Notes: generated from the sequence alone by a model not told the origin. 64,000 bases of DNA from Lutibacter litoralis (GCF_014646675.1 NZ_BMNS01000001.1:366212-430211), one strand, 5' to 3'. Positions 54,413 to 63,359 are shown, counted from the stretch's first letter. Numbers and translations are program-made.

Positions 54413-55366
54413 TTAATTAATATCTACAAGTTCTATCTCAAAAATTAAATTAGTAAACGGAGGTATTTTTTGTGAAATAAGTCCTTTTTCAAGTAGGTCT
54501 TCTCTAATTGTTTCTGGAAAAATTTGTAAACTAGAATAGTAAGCTAAATTAGAAGGGATTATAAAAGTAGCTTTTTCTCCTTTTTGCATGAGTTTAATAC
54601 TTTCATTCACTCCTTTAATTATTGATTCTGTGCCCACAGTAAAATCAAAAGTTTTGTCAGTTTCTGTTTTGCTAAATTCAGTACCGTCTAGATATTTAGC
54701 TACATATTTTGTTTTTACCCTATTTCCTTCAATTGGAGAATCACCAGTACCGTTTTCAGTTTTTTTATAAAAAGCTCCAAAATCTGTTTCGTTAATATCA
54801 GTAATGTTATTATCTGTAATATAGGTTTCAATTGTAGCTTTTTCAAATTGCTTTTGATCATCTTCATCTTCAATTTTAGCGATTTTGGTTTCCATAATAA
54901 TTACTGCATTACTTGGAATTAAACTTTCATAACTATAAGAACCGTATGCTAAGTTAGAAGGAATATAAAACCTATATTTTTCTCCCTCTTTCATTAATGC
55001 AGAACCCATAATAATCCCCTGAGGAAAGATAGAATTAGTTACAATATTAATTTTTTTAGGAATTCCAGAACTCTCTTTAACTTCATCAATTATAGCTCCA
55101 TTTAAAATTTTCATTTCATAAAAAATAGAAAGAATATCATCTTCTTTAACTTCTTCTCCTGTATCATTCGATTCGATAACGGTATAATAAAATCCATAAG
55201 GGCTTTTTGTAGCTTCTAAATTATTCTCTGCTAAATACTGTTCAATTAATTTGTAATCTTTGTTGTTTTGTTCATTATAGTTATCCTCGTCTAAACAACT
55301 ATTTAATGTGGTAAGTGAAACTATTCCTAACAATAGCATTAGTTTCTTAAAATTAATAATTCTCAT
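54413..55366 (-). CDS. FKBP-type peptidyl-prolyl isomerase lipoprotein, two domains
   Basis: A 317-residue lipoprotein. MRIINFKKLMLLLGIVSLTT leads to the lipobox LNSC. Two FKBP-like modules follow: one around residues 60-160 (DDILSIFYEMKILNGAIIDE, LMKEGEKYRFYIPSNLAYGS) and one around residues 195-315 (GNRVKTKYVAKYLDGTEFSK, LMQKGEKATFIIPSNLAYYS). A 10-residue longer start at 55396 is open but does not improve the signal, so 55366 is chosen. Catalyses proline isomerisation in the periplasm; such tandem lipoproteins are typical of Flavobacteria (GldI-like). Confidence 0.88.
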   Translation of the reverse strand: MRIINFKKLMLLLGIVSLTTLNSCLDEDNYNEQNNKDYKLIEQYLAENNLEATKSPYGFYYTVIESNDTGEEVKEDDILSIFYEMKILNGAIIDEVKESSGIPKKINIVTNSIFPQGIIMGSALMKEGEKYRFYIPSNLAYGSYSYESLIPSNAVIIMETKIAKIEDEDDQKQFEKATIETYITDNNITDINETDFGAFYKKTENGTGDSPIEGNRVKTKYVAKYLDGTEFSKTETDKTFDFTVGTESIIKGVNESIKLMQKGEKATFIIPSNLAYYSSLQIFPETIREDLLEKGLISQKIPPFTNLIFEIELVDIN

Positions 55367-55520
55367 AAATAAAATGTTTTTAAATTTGTTATACATTCTA
55401 GATACGTTCGATGAGGAAATAACGCTACAACATATTTTATTATAAATAGGGTATCAATTATATTTAGGAGGTAGTTGATTAAAAATTTTAATTTTATAAT
55501 GTTCATTTTCAAAGTATTTG

Positions 55521-55528
55521 TACCTTTG
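55521..55528 (+). promoter_or_regulatory. -7 element of the small Lys/Cys-rich gene
   Basis: TACCTTTG (TAnnTTTG). A GTG codon opening a 50-codon frame begins 31 bases downstream, at 55560. Confidence 0.6.
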
Positions 55529-55559
55529 TTTAAAATCATTCTAAATAACGATTTTAAAA

Positions 55560-55712
55560 GTGCAAAAAACGATAAATATTTTTAATTATGATTTTGATTG
55601 GAAAAAATCAAAACAAAAAAAGGTAAAAAGCAAGGTAAAAGAAGATTGTTGCAAAAAATATAAAAAAAAGGGTGAAAAAAAGTGTAAAAGTTGTCCTAAG
55701 CGGATAGTTTAA
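55560..55712 (+). CDS. Small Lys/Cys-rich protein, 50 aa
   Basis: A short frame missed by length filters. From GTG at 55560 the product contains NYDFDWKKSKQKK and ends KEDCCKKYKKKGEKKCKSCP then KRIV. The C-C pair and C-x-x-C-P resemble a zinc or cluster site, and the protein is very basic. I recall similar DCCKKYKKK...CKSCP tails as unnamed small proteins in Flavobacteriaceae, but cannot check this here. It is preceded by its own promoter and followed 49 bases later by the ClC gene. GTG is the only plausible start before an upstream stop. Confidence 0.65.
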   Translation: MQKTINIFNYDFDWKKSKQKKVKSKVKEDCCKKYKKKGEKKCKSCPKRIV

Positions 55713-55726
55713 TCCTTTAATTTAGA

Positions 55727-55734
55727 TACTTTTG
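55727..55734 (+). promoter_or_regulatory. -7 promoter element of the ClC gene
   Basis: TACTTTTG (TAnnTTTG), 27 bases before the ATG at 55762. Confidence 0.6.
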
Positions 55735-55761
55735 TAAATTCCTTATTTTATAACAAAACGA

Positions 55762-57552
55762 ATGTCAAGTAAATTAAAACATATCCTTAAACGATTCTTA
55801 ATTTGGAAATATCAGCATATTTCAGACAAACAATTTGTTAGAATTGCGAGCGCAATAATTGGTTTGTTAGCGGGCTTAGGTGCGGTACTTTTAAAAAACT
55901 TGACACATTTTATTCAACATTTGCTAGAGGGTGAATTTATTAAAGATATTCACGTCGCTTTTTATTTTATTTTCCCAATTATAGGACTGTTTTTAGTTAG
56001 AATGGTTAAAAGGTATGGTATTAAGAAAAAAGTTGGTCACGGTATACCTTCCACTTTATTCGCCATTTCTAGATTAAAAGGAATTATGCCACGTCACCAA
56101 ATGTGGTCATCAATTTTAACAGCTCCATTAACTGTTGGATTTGGTGGGTCTGTAGGGCTGGAAGGTCCAACAGTAGCTACAGGTGCGGCTTTAGGCTCTA
56201 ATTTTGCTCGTTTAATGCATGTAAATCAAACTACAAGAACATTGCTTATTGGAGCTGCAGCTGCGGGCGCAATGTCTTCAATTTTTAAAGCACCCATTGC
56301 GGCAATTATTTTTGCTGTTGAAATTTTTAGTTTAGAGTTAACCATGGTTTCTATGATTCCTTTATTATTGGCTTCAATTACAGCTGTATTAACCTCTTAC
56401 TTCTTTTTTGGTGAAGATGTATTATTGCACTTTAATATTGAAGATCAATTTCATTTAAATGATGTGCTTTTTTACATTTTATTAGGAGTTTCTTGTTCAG
56501 TTGTGTCCATTTATTTTAGCAAAGTATATTTTAAAATAGGTGCCTTTTTTAGAGATTTTAAAGGCGCTCATAAACGATTGCTTTTTGGAGGAATATCATT
56601 AGGTATTATGGTATTTTTAATTCCACCTTTATTTGGTGAAGGCTATTCAACTATTAACAATGTTTTAAAAGGGAACATTATTCCAATAGTTACAAATAAT
56701 ATTTTTCATATTGAGCCCGATAATTTTTTAATAATTTCAGTACTTTTAATAGGTTTGGTAGCCTTTAAAGTAGTTGCCACTTCTTTAACATTTGGTGCAG
56801 GTGGTGTTGGAGGTATTTTTGCTCCTACCCTTTTTACAGGAAGTATTACGGGGTATATATTTGCTTCAATTATTAATCATAGTCAAATTTTTGGTCATCA
56901 ATTGTCTTCTACTAATTTTGCTATGGTAGGAATGGCTGGTTTAATGGCAGGAATTCTTCAAGCTCCGTTAACGGCAATTTTCTTAATTGCTGAACTTACT
57001 AGTGGTTACGAGTTATTTATTCCATTAATGATTGTTTCTTCTATTTCATATTTAATTACTAAAAATTATATACCACACAATATTTACGCATCAGAATTGG
57101 CTAAAAAAGGACAATTAATAACACATGATAAAGACAAAAATGTGTTAATGCTTATGGATATTGACAAGGTTATTGAAACTAACTTTATAATACTAAAACC
57201 AGAAATGACCTTAGGTGAAATTGTAAATAATGCAGTGGCAAAATCCTCTAGAAATCACTTTCCTGTAGTAAGCAGTAATAATGAATTTTTAGGAGTTATT
57301 ACACTTGATGATATTAGAAGTATTATGTTTAAAACTACATTATACGATAAACAAAAAGTGTTAGATCTAATGCACAGTGTACCTGATATTATTAATTACG
57401 ACAAGGATTCTATGGAAGTAATTATGAATAAATTTAAAACAACTGTAGCTTGGAATTTACCAGTAATTAAAGATGGTAAATACTATGGTTTTATTTCAAA
57501 ATCTAGACTTCTTACAGCTTATAGAAGAAAACTAATTCACGTAAGTGCTTAA
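55762..57552 (+). CDS. ClC family chloride channel/transporter with CBS pair
   Basis: A 596-residue membrane protein. ClC anion-pathway motifs: KVGHGIPSTLFAISRLKG, GGSVGLEGPTVATGAALGSN (the Glu of G-x-E-G-P acts as gate), and FGAGGVGGIFAPTLFTGSIT. A cytoplasmic tail from about residue 455 carries two CBS domains (LMDIDKVIETNFIILKPEMT; LMHSVPDIINYDKDSMEVIM) that may bind nucleotides. Whether it is a channel or a Cl-/H+ exchanger is not clear. A small membrane protein gene follows 10 bases later. Confidence 0.94.
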   Translation: MSSKLKHILKRFLIWKYQHISDKQFVRIASAIIGLLAGLGAVLLKNLTHFIQHLLEGEFIKDIHVAFYFIFPIIGLFLVRMVKRYGIKKKVGHGIPSTLFAISRLKGIMPRHQMWSSILTAPLTVGFGGSVGLEGPTVATGAALGSNFARLMHVNQTTRTLLIGAAAAGAMSSIFKAPIAAIIFAVEIFSLELTMVSMIPLLLASITAVLTSYFFFGEDVLLHFNIEDQFHLNDVLFYILLGVSCSVVSIYFSKVYFKIGAFFRDFKGAHKRLLFGGISLGIMVFLIPPLFGEGYSTINNVLKGNIIPIVTNNIFHIEPDNFLIISVLLIGLVAFKVVATSLTFGAGGVGGIFAPTLFTGSITGYIFASIINHSQIFGHQLSSTNFAMVGMAGLMAGILQAPLTAIFLIAELTSGYELFIPLMIVSSISYLITKNYIPHNIYASELAKKGQLITHDKDKNVLMLMDIDKVIETNFIILKPEMTLGEIVNNAVAKSSRNHFPVVSSNNEFLGVITLDDIRSIMFKTTLYDKQKVLDLMHSVPDIINYDKDSMEVIMNKFKTTVAWNLPVIKDGKYYGFISKSRLLTAYRRKLIHVSA

Positions 57553-57562
57553 TTTATACATT

Positions 57563-57808
57563 ATGAAATCTATTTTAATCTTTTTATTTATAACAATTAT
57601 TGGTGTTTTAGTCTATGGCTATTATGTAAAAAATAGTGGAGACCCAAATGGAGAAATAATTATTGGAATTGGAGTTTTGGCAATAGCATTTATTTTTATG
57701 CCTTTATTTATTTACCATCGTTATAAAAATAAGAATATCAAAGATTTTACTTTTGACCAATACCGAAAAGATTTAGAGGAACATAATAAGAAAGAGGAAA
57801 AAAACTAA
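57563..57808 (+). CDS. Small two-helix membrane protein, 81 aa
   Basis: MKSILIFLFITIIGVLVYGY is the first membrane helix, IIIGIGVLAIAFIFMPLFIY the second, with a short NSGDPNG loop between them and a charged Lys/Glu tail. An upstream TTG at 57545 overlaps the ClC gene and is rejected; the ATG is 10 bases after its stop. Likely co-transcribed with the ClC gene; an accessory role is inference. No family recognised. Confidence 0.7.
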   Translation: MKSILIFLFITIIGVLVYGYYVKNSGDPNGEIIIGIGVLAIAFIFMPLFIYHRYKNKNIKDFTFDQYRKDLEEHNKKEEKN

Positions 57809-58254
57809 TTCAAATTTCGTTTTTCTATAAAAAAGCGCGTCAAAAGCTTACTGCATTCTTTTTCTAAAATACCTCCAACAACAACTGTTTTTGGGTGTAA
57901 TGTTGTATTTAACTTTATAAAGCCTCTTTTTTCTTCAGAAGCACCATACACTATTTTATTAATTTGAGTCCAGTAACTTGCGCCTGCACACATTTGGCAA
58001 GGCTCTAAAGTTACATACAAGGTACATTCTTTTAAATATTTTCCACCTAAATAATCTGCAGCAGCAGTAAATGCTTGCATTTCTGCGTGTGCAGTAACAT
58101 CATTTAAGGTTTCCGTTAAATTATGAGCGCGAGCAATTATTTGATTGTTCATTACAATTACTGCACCAACAGGAATTTCATTTTTATCAAAAGCAAGTTG
58201 TGCTTCTTGCAAAGCACGTTTCATAAAATAAGCATCATCAAAAGGATTTATCAT
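57805..58254 (-). CDS. tadA: tRNA-specific adenosine deaminase
   Basis: Deaminates A34 to inosine in the tRNA-Arg(ACG) wobble position. The 149-residue zinc enzyme shows FMKRALQEAQLAFDKNEIPV, VTAHAEMQAF (zinc His and proton-shuttle Glu) and LEPCQMCAGASYW (zinc cysteines). Length is normal. Its 3' end overlaps the convergent small membrane protein gene by 4 bases. Confidence 0.93.
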   Translation of the reverse strand: MINPFDDAYFMKRALQEAQLAFDKNEIPVGAVIVMNNQIIARAHNLTETLNDVTAHAEMQAFTAAADYLGGKYLKECTLYVTLEPCQMCAGASYWTQINKIVYGASEEKRGFIKLNTTLHPKTVVVGGILEKECSKLLTRFFIEKRNLN

Positions 58255-58310
58255 ATTTCAAAAGTAGATTTTTTTATTTAATTTACAGTTGAAAATTGAT
58301 ATTTTAGATT

Positions 58311-59177
58311 TTATAAGTCGAGTAAATATGAAATTCCAATATTAAAAAAACTAGAATTTTTTAAATCTGTTTCATCACCAATTTCAGTAGGAAAATTTAA
58401 ATTATAACCCAACTCAAAATCAAAAGAATTGATGCTATATTGAATTGGAAAATTAATTTGAGTATTTATAAGTCCAAAAATATTGTTTTGTGATATTATA
58501 GAATCTTGAAGAGCTGTGCCTGAAAGTACATCAACAATCTGGGTGCCTGCAAAAATACTTAGTTGAGGTCTAATTTTTAAGTGATGTTTTTTTGTTTTAA
58601 GCAATTTTAAATTTGCATATGTTCTAGATGCTATTTGATAAGTAGCATCGCTTCCCAGGTAGTATGAACCCGATAAAACGGAACCAAGGGTTCTATTTTT
58701 ATTTTGAATACCAAAACCAGTACTTATATTTCCGTTGTATAAACCATCAATATTATTTTCAGAATATAAATATCCAGTTAGAGAGGTATAATATCTCCAT
58801 GTTTTATCTTTCCCAAAACTTTTACCGTAACCAATTGTAGCTGTTGTAACATCCCAACTTGGGATAAATTCGCTATAATATATACCAGAAACACTTGCAT
58901 AAAACCCTTTGGAATGCATATAAGTAATTTGTGGCGAAATATTATATTGATCTATATCAATATCACGACCCGAAAAGTAAGTGTCATTATTATAATTTAC
59001 TGAAATATATAATAAATGAAAATTAATAAAAGAGGCAAGTAACTCATCTAAAGATTGCTCTTCTAAAAGTAATTCATCTATATATTCGTCAATAGCTATT
59101 TTTTTAGTTTGTGATTCTTGTGAAAATACAGAAACAGTAAAAAAAAATAAGCATATGTGTAACAGAATAATTTTCAT
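58311..59177 (-). CDS. Secreted outer-membrane beta-barrel-like protein
   Basis: A 288-residue protein with a signal peptide (MKIILLHICLFFFTVSVFSQ) and a long run of alternating aromatic/polar strands, such as YFSGRDIDIDQYNISPQITY, YYTSLTGYLYSENNI and FNIGISYLLDL at the end. The terminal aromatic-hydrophobic strand is typical of outer-membrane barrels. No family is recognised. It is separated from the Spy-like gene by a strong palindromic terminator. Confidence 0.7.
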   Translation of the reverse strand: MKIILLHICLFFFTVSVFSQESQTKKIAIDEYIDELLLEEQSLDELLASFINFHLLYISVNYNNDTYFSGRDIDIDQYNISPQITYMHSKGFYASVSGIYYSEFIPSWDVTTATIGYGKSFGKDKTWRYYTSLTGYLYSENNIDGLYNGNISTGFGIQNKNRTLGSVLSGSYYLGSDATYQIASRTYANLKLLKTKKHHLKIRPQLSIFAGTQIVDVLSGTALQDSIISQNNIFGLINTQINFPIQYSINSFDFELGYNLNFPTEIGDETDLKNSSFFNIGISYLLDL

Positions 59178-59193
59178 TTTTTTTATTTAAAAG

Positions 59194-59229
59194 ATAAAAG
59201 TGGGTGTATTTAAATACACCCACTTTTAT
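59194..59229. terminator. Perfect palindromic terminator
   Basis: AAAAGTGGGTGTATTT is mirrored by AAATACACCCACTTTT, giving a 16-18 bp stem without mismatch. It lies between the Spy-like gene and the barrel gene on the minus strand. Confidence 0.85.
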
Positions 59230-59247
59230 TGAATTTTAGCTTTAATG

Positions 59248-59757
59248 TTACCTATTACCTTTGCCTTTGCCACTTCCTCTTGAGCCATTACTATCATTTG
59301 TTTTTCTATTCGTTTTTCTTTGTTCACGAATATTTTTACGTATTTCGTTGCCACTTTCAGTGCTTTTGTGCTCTCTTAATTGCATTCTAATTTGTTGTCT
59401 TTGCTCCGTGGTAATGGTATTTCTAAATTGCTCTTTAATTTCTCTAACACGATCTCTATTATTTGCCATTAAAGCTTGTTGTGCTTCTGTAAATGTTGCA
59501 ACTAAGGCTTCGTGTCTTTCTTGTTTTGTTAACTGAGTATTCTCTAAAATTGCCAATTGTTCTACTGTAAGAGTAGCTTTTAAAGTTTCTCTGTTTTGTT
59601 TAATTAAAGCTTCTTGTTCTTGAAAGAGTTGTTGTTGTTCTTGTGTTAAGTTTTGAAATCTTAATTGATTTCTTTCTCTGTTTTGCTGTGCATTTATAGA
59701 GGAAACTCCAAGTACAATTCCAAGTACAAAAACTGCGATTATTTTAAATGGTTTCAT
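59248..59757 (-). CDS. Secreted Spy/CpxP-like Gln/Arg-rich protein
   Basis: A 169-residue exported protein with the signal MKPFKIIAVFVLGIVLGVSS. The mature part is helical and rich in Gln, Arg and Glu: ENLTQEQQQLF-like NLTQEQQQLFQEQEALIKQN and TTEQRQQIRMQLREHKSTES, the LTxxQ pattern of CpxP/Spy-type periplasmic chaperones. It ends in a basic RKTNRKTND...GKGKGNR tail. It lies in the ECF-sigma locus, which supports a role in envelope stress. Confidence 0.75.
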   Translation of the reverse strand: MKPFKIIAVFVLGIVLGVSSINAQQNRERNQLRFQNLTQEQQQLFQEQEALIKQNRETLKATLTVEQLAILENTQLTKQERHEALVATFTEAQQALMANNRDRVREIKEQFRNTITTEQRQQIRMQLREHKSTESGNEIRKNIREQRKTNRKTNDSNGSRGSGKGKGNR

Positions 59758-59849
59758 TATTAAATATTTTAAGTTATAATTTTGTTGTTTTCAACATTAT
59801 ATTGTTTAGACCTTTATAAAATTGAAAAGTTTTAAAATGTGTAAAAAAT

Positions 59850-60332
59850 TTAATTTAAATCTAAATCTAAATTTTCATGATATATGTTTTCTAATATAAA
59901 AGAATCTATTTCTTCATCAATAAGTATTTCTTCAATAATATTATTTGCTATATAATTACTAATATCGGTATCATCCATAAAAAGAGAAGTCACCATAATG
60001 TCCTGATAATCATTAAGGAGTAAGTTGTAAACTAAATCTAAATTCTGATATTTATTTACGGTATCTGAAACTATTGAAGGGTTTTTATCTACACTAGGAA
60101 ATGCATTTGGTTTAAATACAGTTAGTGCAATAAATAGCGCAATTCCAGCAACAGCAAACCAAATAAGTTTGTTTTGGTAAAGAGGAACTATCTTAGTTTT
60201 CTTTTCACTTGCTATTTTTGTTAATAGTTCGTTTTTAGACGTTGAAAAATAATTTCCAGGCACACCCAAACCTAAGTCGTTTTTGTGTTTATTCTCTAAA
60301 TCTATATTATTTTTGTGTTTTTTAGAATTCAT
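59850..60332 (-). CDS. Single-pass membrane protein, probable anti-sigma partner
   Basis: A 160-residue protein: a cytoplasmic N-terminal part (VPGNYFSTSKNELLTKIA), one membrane helix (IWFAVAGIALFIALTVF, about residues 71-88) and an acidic periplasmic part rich in Asp/Glu/Ile (NIIEEILIDEEIDSFILE). It starts 25 bases after the ECF sigma gene, the usual place for its anti-sigma or sensor. No canonical zinc anti-sigma motif is seen, so its role rests on context. Confidence 0.7.
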   Translation of the reverse strand: MNSKKHKNNIDLENKHKNDLGLGVPGNYFSTSKNELLTKIASEKKTKIVPLYQNKLIWFAVAGIALFIALTVFKPNAFPSVDKNPSIVSDTVNKYQNLDLVYNLLLNDYQDIMVTSLFMDDTDISNYIANNIIEEILIDEEIDSFILENIYHENLDLDLN

Positions 60333-60357
60333 AAATTATGCATTAGTAATTTAATAG

Positions 60358-60924
60358 TTAGACCGCATTTTTTGACAAAAGTTCTACGTTTACCATATTT
60401 TTTTTAATATGTTTTACAGTAGCGTAATAAGATGTTTTTAAGGTTCCTTCCTTAATTCCTAGAATAGTTGCTATTTCTTTAAATTTTAAATCATCAAAAT
60501 ACTTCATTTCAAATATGTGTCGATGGTCTTCAGGCAATCCTGCTAAAATTTGTTGTAATTTAAATTGTACTTCATCTCCTATAAAAAATGGATCTGAAGT
60601 TAAATTGTTTAAATAGGTTTTGCTTATATCGTCTAAAGATTCGTTCTTTTTCTTTTTTTCATTGTTTAAAAACCGAATAGATTCGTTGTAAGCTATTCTA
60701 AACATCCAAGTGTGTAAACTGCTTTGTTGTTTAAAATTTGGGAGATTTTTATAAACCCTTAAAAAGGTGTTTTGCAGCACATCGTCGGCATTTTCGTGTG
60801 TAATCACTAACTTTCGAATGTGCCAATACAAACGCTTCTGATAGAGATTTAGCAATTCTTTAAATGCCATATCTTTATTTTTCTCGTTTAATAAATTATT
60901 GATAAAATCTGTTTCGCTTTTCAA
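60358..60924 (-). CDS. ECF-type RNA polymerase sigma factor
   Basis: A 188-residue sigma-70 family factor with only regions 2 and 4. Region 2: ENADDVLQNTFLRVYKNLPN and SSLHTWMFRIAYNESI. Region 4: LPEDHRHIFEMKYFDDLKFK and EIATILGIKEGTLKTSYYAT. It is the first gene of a minus-strand set including a membrane partner and exported proteins, consistent with an envelope-stress sigma. No extended 5' region was resolved. Confidence 0.93.
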   Translation of the reverse strand: MKSETDFINNLLNEKNKDMAFKELLNLYQKRLYWHIRKLVITHENADDVLQNTFLRVYKNLPNFKQQSSLHTWMFRIAYNESIRFLNNEKKKKNESLDDISKTYLNNLTSDPFFIGDEVQFKLQQILAGLPEDHRHIFEMKYFDDLKFKEIATILGIKEGTLKTSYYATVKHIKKNMVNVELLSKNAV

Positions 60925-61099
60925 TTTTAAAAGTTTTTTAAGCTTTCTAAAGTTATTACAAAAAAATTAATAACTAATTATTAGACCTTTATAAATTAAA
61001 ATAGTTTGAAAAAAAGCCAATTTTATTTTGAAATTAAAAAATTGTATATGAATTTTAAGAAGTTTTAAACTCATAAATATATTACAGTTCAAAATAGTG

Positions 61100-61107
61100 T
61101 AATTTTG
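61100..61107 (+). promoter_or_regulatory. -7 element at the very start of dxs
   Basis: TAATTTTG (TAnnTTTG) ends only 6 bases before the dxs ATG at 61113. A start site a few bases after the element would give a leaderless or nearly leaderless message. Confidence 0.5.
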
Positions 61108-61112
61108 TAGTA

Positions 61113-62882
61113 ATGAAAGCCAATTTATTAGCAGGAATAAATAACCCGAAAGATTTACGAAAGTTGCCTAAAGAACAGCTTCCTAAAATTGCGAAAGAAT
61201 TACGCGATTTTATTATTGATATTGTTGCAACTAAAGAAGGCCATTTAGGCGCTAGTTTAGGTGTGGTAGAATTAACTATTGCGTTGCATTATGTTTTTGA
61301 TACACCTAACGATTTGTTAATTTGGGATGTTGGTCACCAGGCATACGGACATAAAATTTTAACAGAAAGAAGACAAGATTTTCATACAAATAGACAATTA
61401 GGGGGTATTTCAGGTTTCCCAAAAAGAATAGAAAGTGTGTATGATGCTTTTGGAACTGGACATTCATCCACTTCAATTTCGGCAGCATTAGGAATGGCAA
61501 TTGCTTCAAAACTAAAAGGCAATTTTAACAAACAACATATCGCGGTAATTGGAGATGCTTCTATTGCGAGTGGAATGGCTTTTGAAGGATTGAATCATGC
61601 AGGTGTTACCAATGCTAATTTACTTATAATTTTAAATGATAACGCTATGGGAATTGACCCAAGTGTTGGTGCGTTAAAAAACTATTTTACCAATGTAAAA
61701 GCGGGTAAAAAAGTAAGAAAAAATAATATTGTTGAAGCCTTAAATTTTAACTATTCAGGTCCAATTGATGGTCATAATATTGAAGCTATTATTTCAGAAT
61801 TAGGACGTCTAAAATCAATAAAAGGACCAAAGTTTTTACATATAATTACTACCAAAGGAAAAGGACTGGATAAAGCTGAACAAGATCAGGTAAAATACCA
61901 TGCGCCTGGTAAATTTGATAAAAATACAGGCGAATTAATTGCTAAAAGTAATGAAGTATTACCTCCAAAATATCAAGATGTTTTTGGTGAAACCATTGTT
62001 GAATTAGCTAAAAAAAATAAAAAAATAGTTGGAATTACACCAGCAATGCCAACAGGTTCTTCATTAAAATTAATGATAGATACATTTCCTGAAAGAGCTT
62101 TTGATGTTGGTATAGCAGAACAACATGCAGTTACTTTAGCGGCTGGTATGGCAACGCAGGATTTAATCCCATTTTGCACTATTTATTCTACGTTTTTACA
62201 ACGTGCTTACGATCAAATTATACACGATGTTGCTTTACAAAATTTACCAGTCGTTTTTTGTATAGACAGAGCAGGTCTTGTTGGTGAAGATGGCGCTACA
62301 CATCATGGTGCTTTCGATATTGCATATTTACGTTGTATTCCAAACTTAGTTATTTTTGCTCCATTAAATGAAGTGGAATTACGCAATATTATGTACACAG
62401 CACAATTAGGCATAAATTTTCCTTTAACAATAAGATATCCAAGAGGAAGAGGTACAATAATTGATTGGAAACAACCTTTCTCAGAAATTGAAATTGGCAA
62501 AGGAATTTGTATTACGGAAGGCAAAGAAATAGCTGTTTTAAGTATCGGAACTATTGGAAATAGTATAATTGAACTTCAGAATGAATTGCCTAAAAACAAG
62601 GTGGCACATTACAATATGCGTTTTGTAAAACCTTTAGATGTTGCATTACTTCATACAATATTTGCAAAATTTAAAACTATTATAACTATTGAAGATGGCA
62701 CTATAGTTGGTGGTTTTGGGAGTGCTATTTTAGAATTTGCTGCTGAAAATAATTACAAAAATTCTTCAATAAAAACCTTAGGGATTCCAGATAATTTTAT
62801 AGAACACGGTAAAACCGAAGCATTATTTGATAACATTCGTTTATCAAAAGAACAGTTAAAACATTTTTTATTAGAACTGTAA
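61113..62882 (+). CDS. dxs: 1-deoxy-D-xylulose-5-phosphate synthase
   Basis: First enzyme of the MEP isoprenoid pathway: condenses pyruvate and glyceraldehyde-3-phosphate using thiamine diphosphate. The 589-residue protein has KEGHLGASLGVVELTIALHY, DVGHQAYGHKILT, the TPP site GDASIASGMAFEGLNHAG with LNDNAMGIDPS, and AEQHAVTLAAGMA, CIDRAGLVGEDGATHHGAFD and RYPRGRG in the second half. Slightly shorter than E. coli Dxs (620), as usual for Bacteroidetes. Confidence 0.96.
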   Translation: MKANLLAGINNPKDLRKLPKEQLPKIAKELRDFIIDIVATKEGHLGASLGVVELTIALHYVFDTPNDLLIWDVGHQAYGHKILTERRQDFHTNRQLGGISGFPKRIESVYDAFGTGHSSTSISAALGMAIASKLKGNFNKQHIAVIGDASIASGMAFEGLNHAGVTNANLLIILNDNAMGIDPSVGALKNYFTNVKAGKKVRKNNIVEALNFNYSGPIDGHNIEAIISELGRLKSIKGPKFLHIITTKGKGLDKAEQDQVKYHAPGKFDKNTGELIAKSNEVLPPKYQDVFGETIVELAKKNKKIVGITPAMPTGSSLKLMIDTFPERAFDVGIAEQHAVTLAAGMATQDLIPFCTIYSTFLQRAYDQIIHDVALQNLPVVFCIDRAGLVGEDGATHHGAFDIAYLRCIPNLVIFAPLNEVELRNIMYTAQLGINFPLTIRYPRGRGTIIDWKQPFSEIEIGKGICITEGKEIAVLSIGTIGNSIIELQNELPKNKVAHYNMRFVKPLDVALLHTIFAKFKTIITIEDGTIVGGFGSAILEFAAENNYKNSSIKTLGIPDNFIEHGKTEALFDNIRLSKEQLKHFLLEL

Positions 62883-62905
62883 TTTTAGGACGTTTTTATT
62901 TATTC

Positions 62906-62992
62906 TGTCAAACCTGCACACAGGCAGGTATCTATATAGTATTTTATTAAAAAACTATAACATTGGATATGGATTCCTTCCTCCGAAGGAAT
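62906..62992. repeat. Intergenic segment with two palindromic repeats
   Basis: Two hairpins follow dxs. One is ACCTGC-ACACAG-GCAGGT (62912-62929). The other is ATTCCTTC-CTCC-GAAGGAAT (62973-62992), of the same design as the repeat at 31969-31988. Between the two copies of the second type, the stem changes from TGC/GCA to TTC/GAA, so pairing is kept. Confidence 0.65.
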
Positions 62993-63007
62993 GACATATA
63001 AAAGTAA

Positions 63008-63349
63008 TTAACTATCAGTAACTTTAATAACCCTGTCAACAGTATCTAATTTAGATAAAGTTAGCCTTACAATACTATCTTTTTTTGCAACTAAATCGTG
63101 CGGAATGTTTCCGTCTAAAGAAACCAAATCGCCTTTTACTAAACTGTTAACTGTGCCGTTTACACCAAAATCAATAGCGCCTTCAAAAATTTCAACAGTT
63201 ATTGGAAAAGCAGTTTTATGCTCTTTCATAAGTTGATTTTCTTTAAAAACAATTCTAATTTCTTTAGAGGTTTCTGTTTCAAATAATACAGAAATTGCAG
63301 GTTTTGATTCGTTATAAGTTATATTTTCTAAGAGTGATGATTTTTTCAT
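63008..63349 (-). CDS. Cupin-fold protein, 113 aa
   Basis: A small beta-barrel protein of the cupin superfamily. ETSKEIRIVFKENQLMKEHK-type strand is followed by FPITVEIFEGAIDFGVNGTV and DLVSLDGNIPHDLVAKKDSI, with the second cupin motif P-H but only one clear metal His. Function is not assigned; such proteins are often small sensors or sugar-acid binders. It follows the DinB gene by 10 bases and shares its direction. Confidence 0.82.
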   Translation of the reverse strand: MKKSSLLENITYNESKPAISVLFETETSKEIRIVFKENQLMKEHKTAFPITVEIFEGAIDFGVNGTVNSLVKGDLVSLDGNIPHDLVAKKDSIVRLTLSKLDTVDRVIKVTDS

Positions 63350-63359
63350 AATAAAAATT

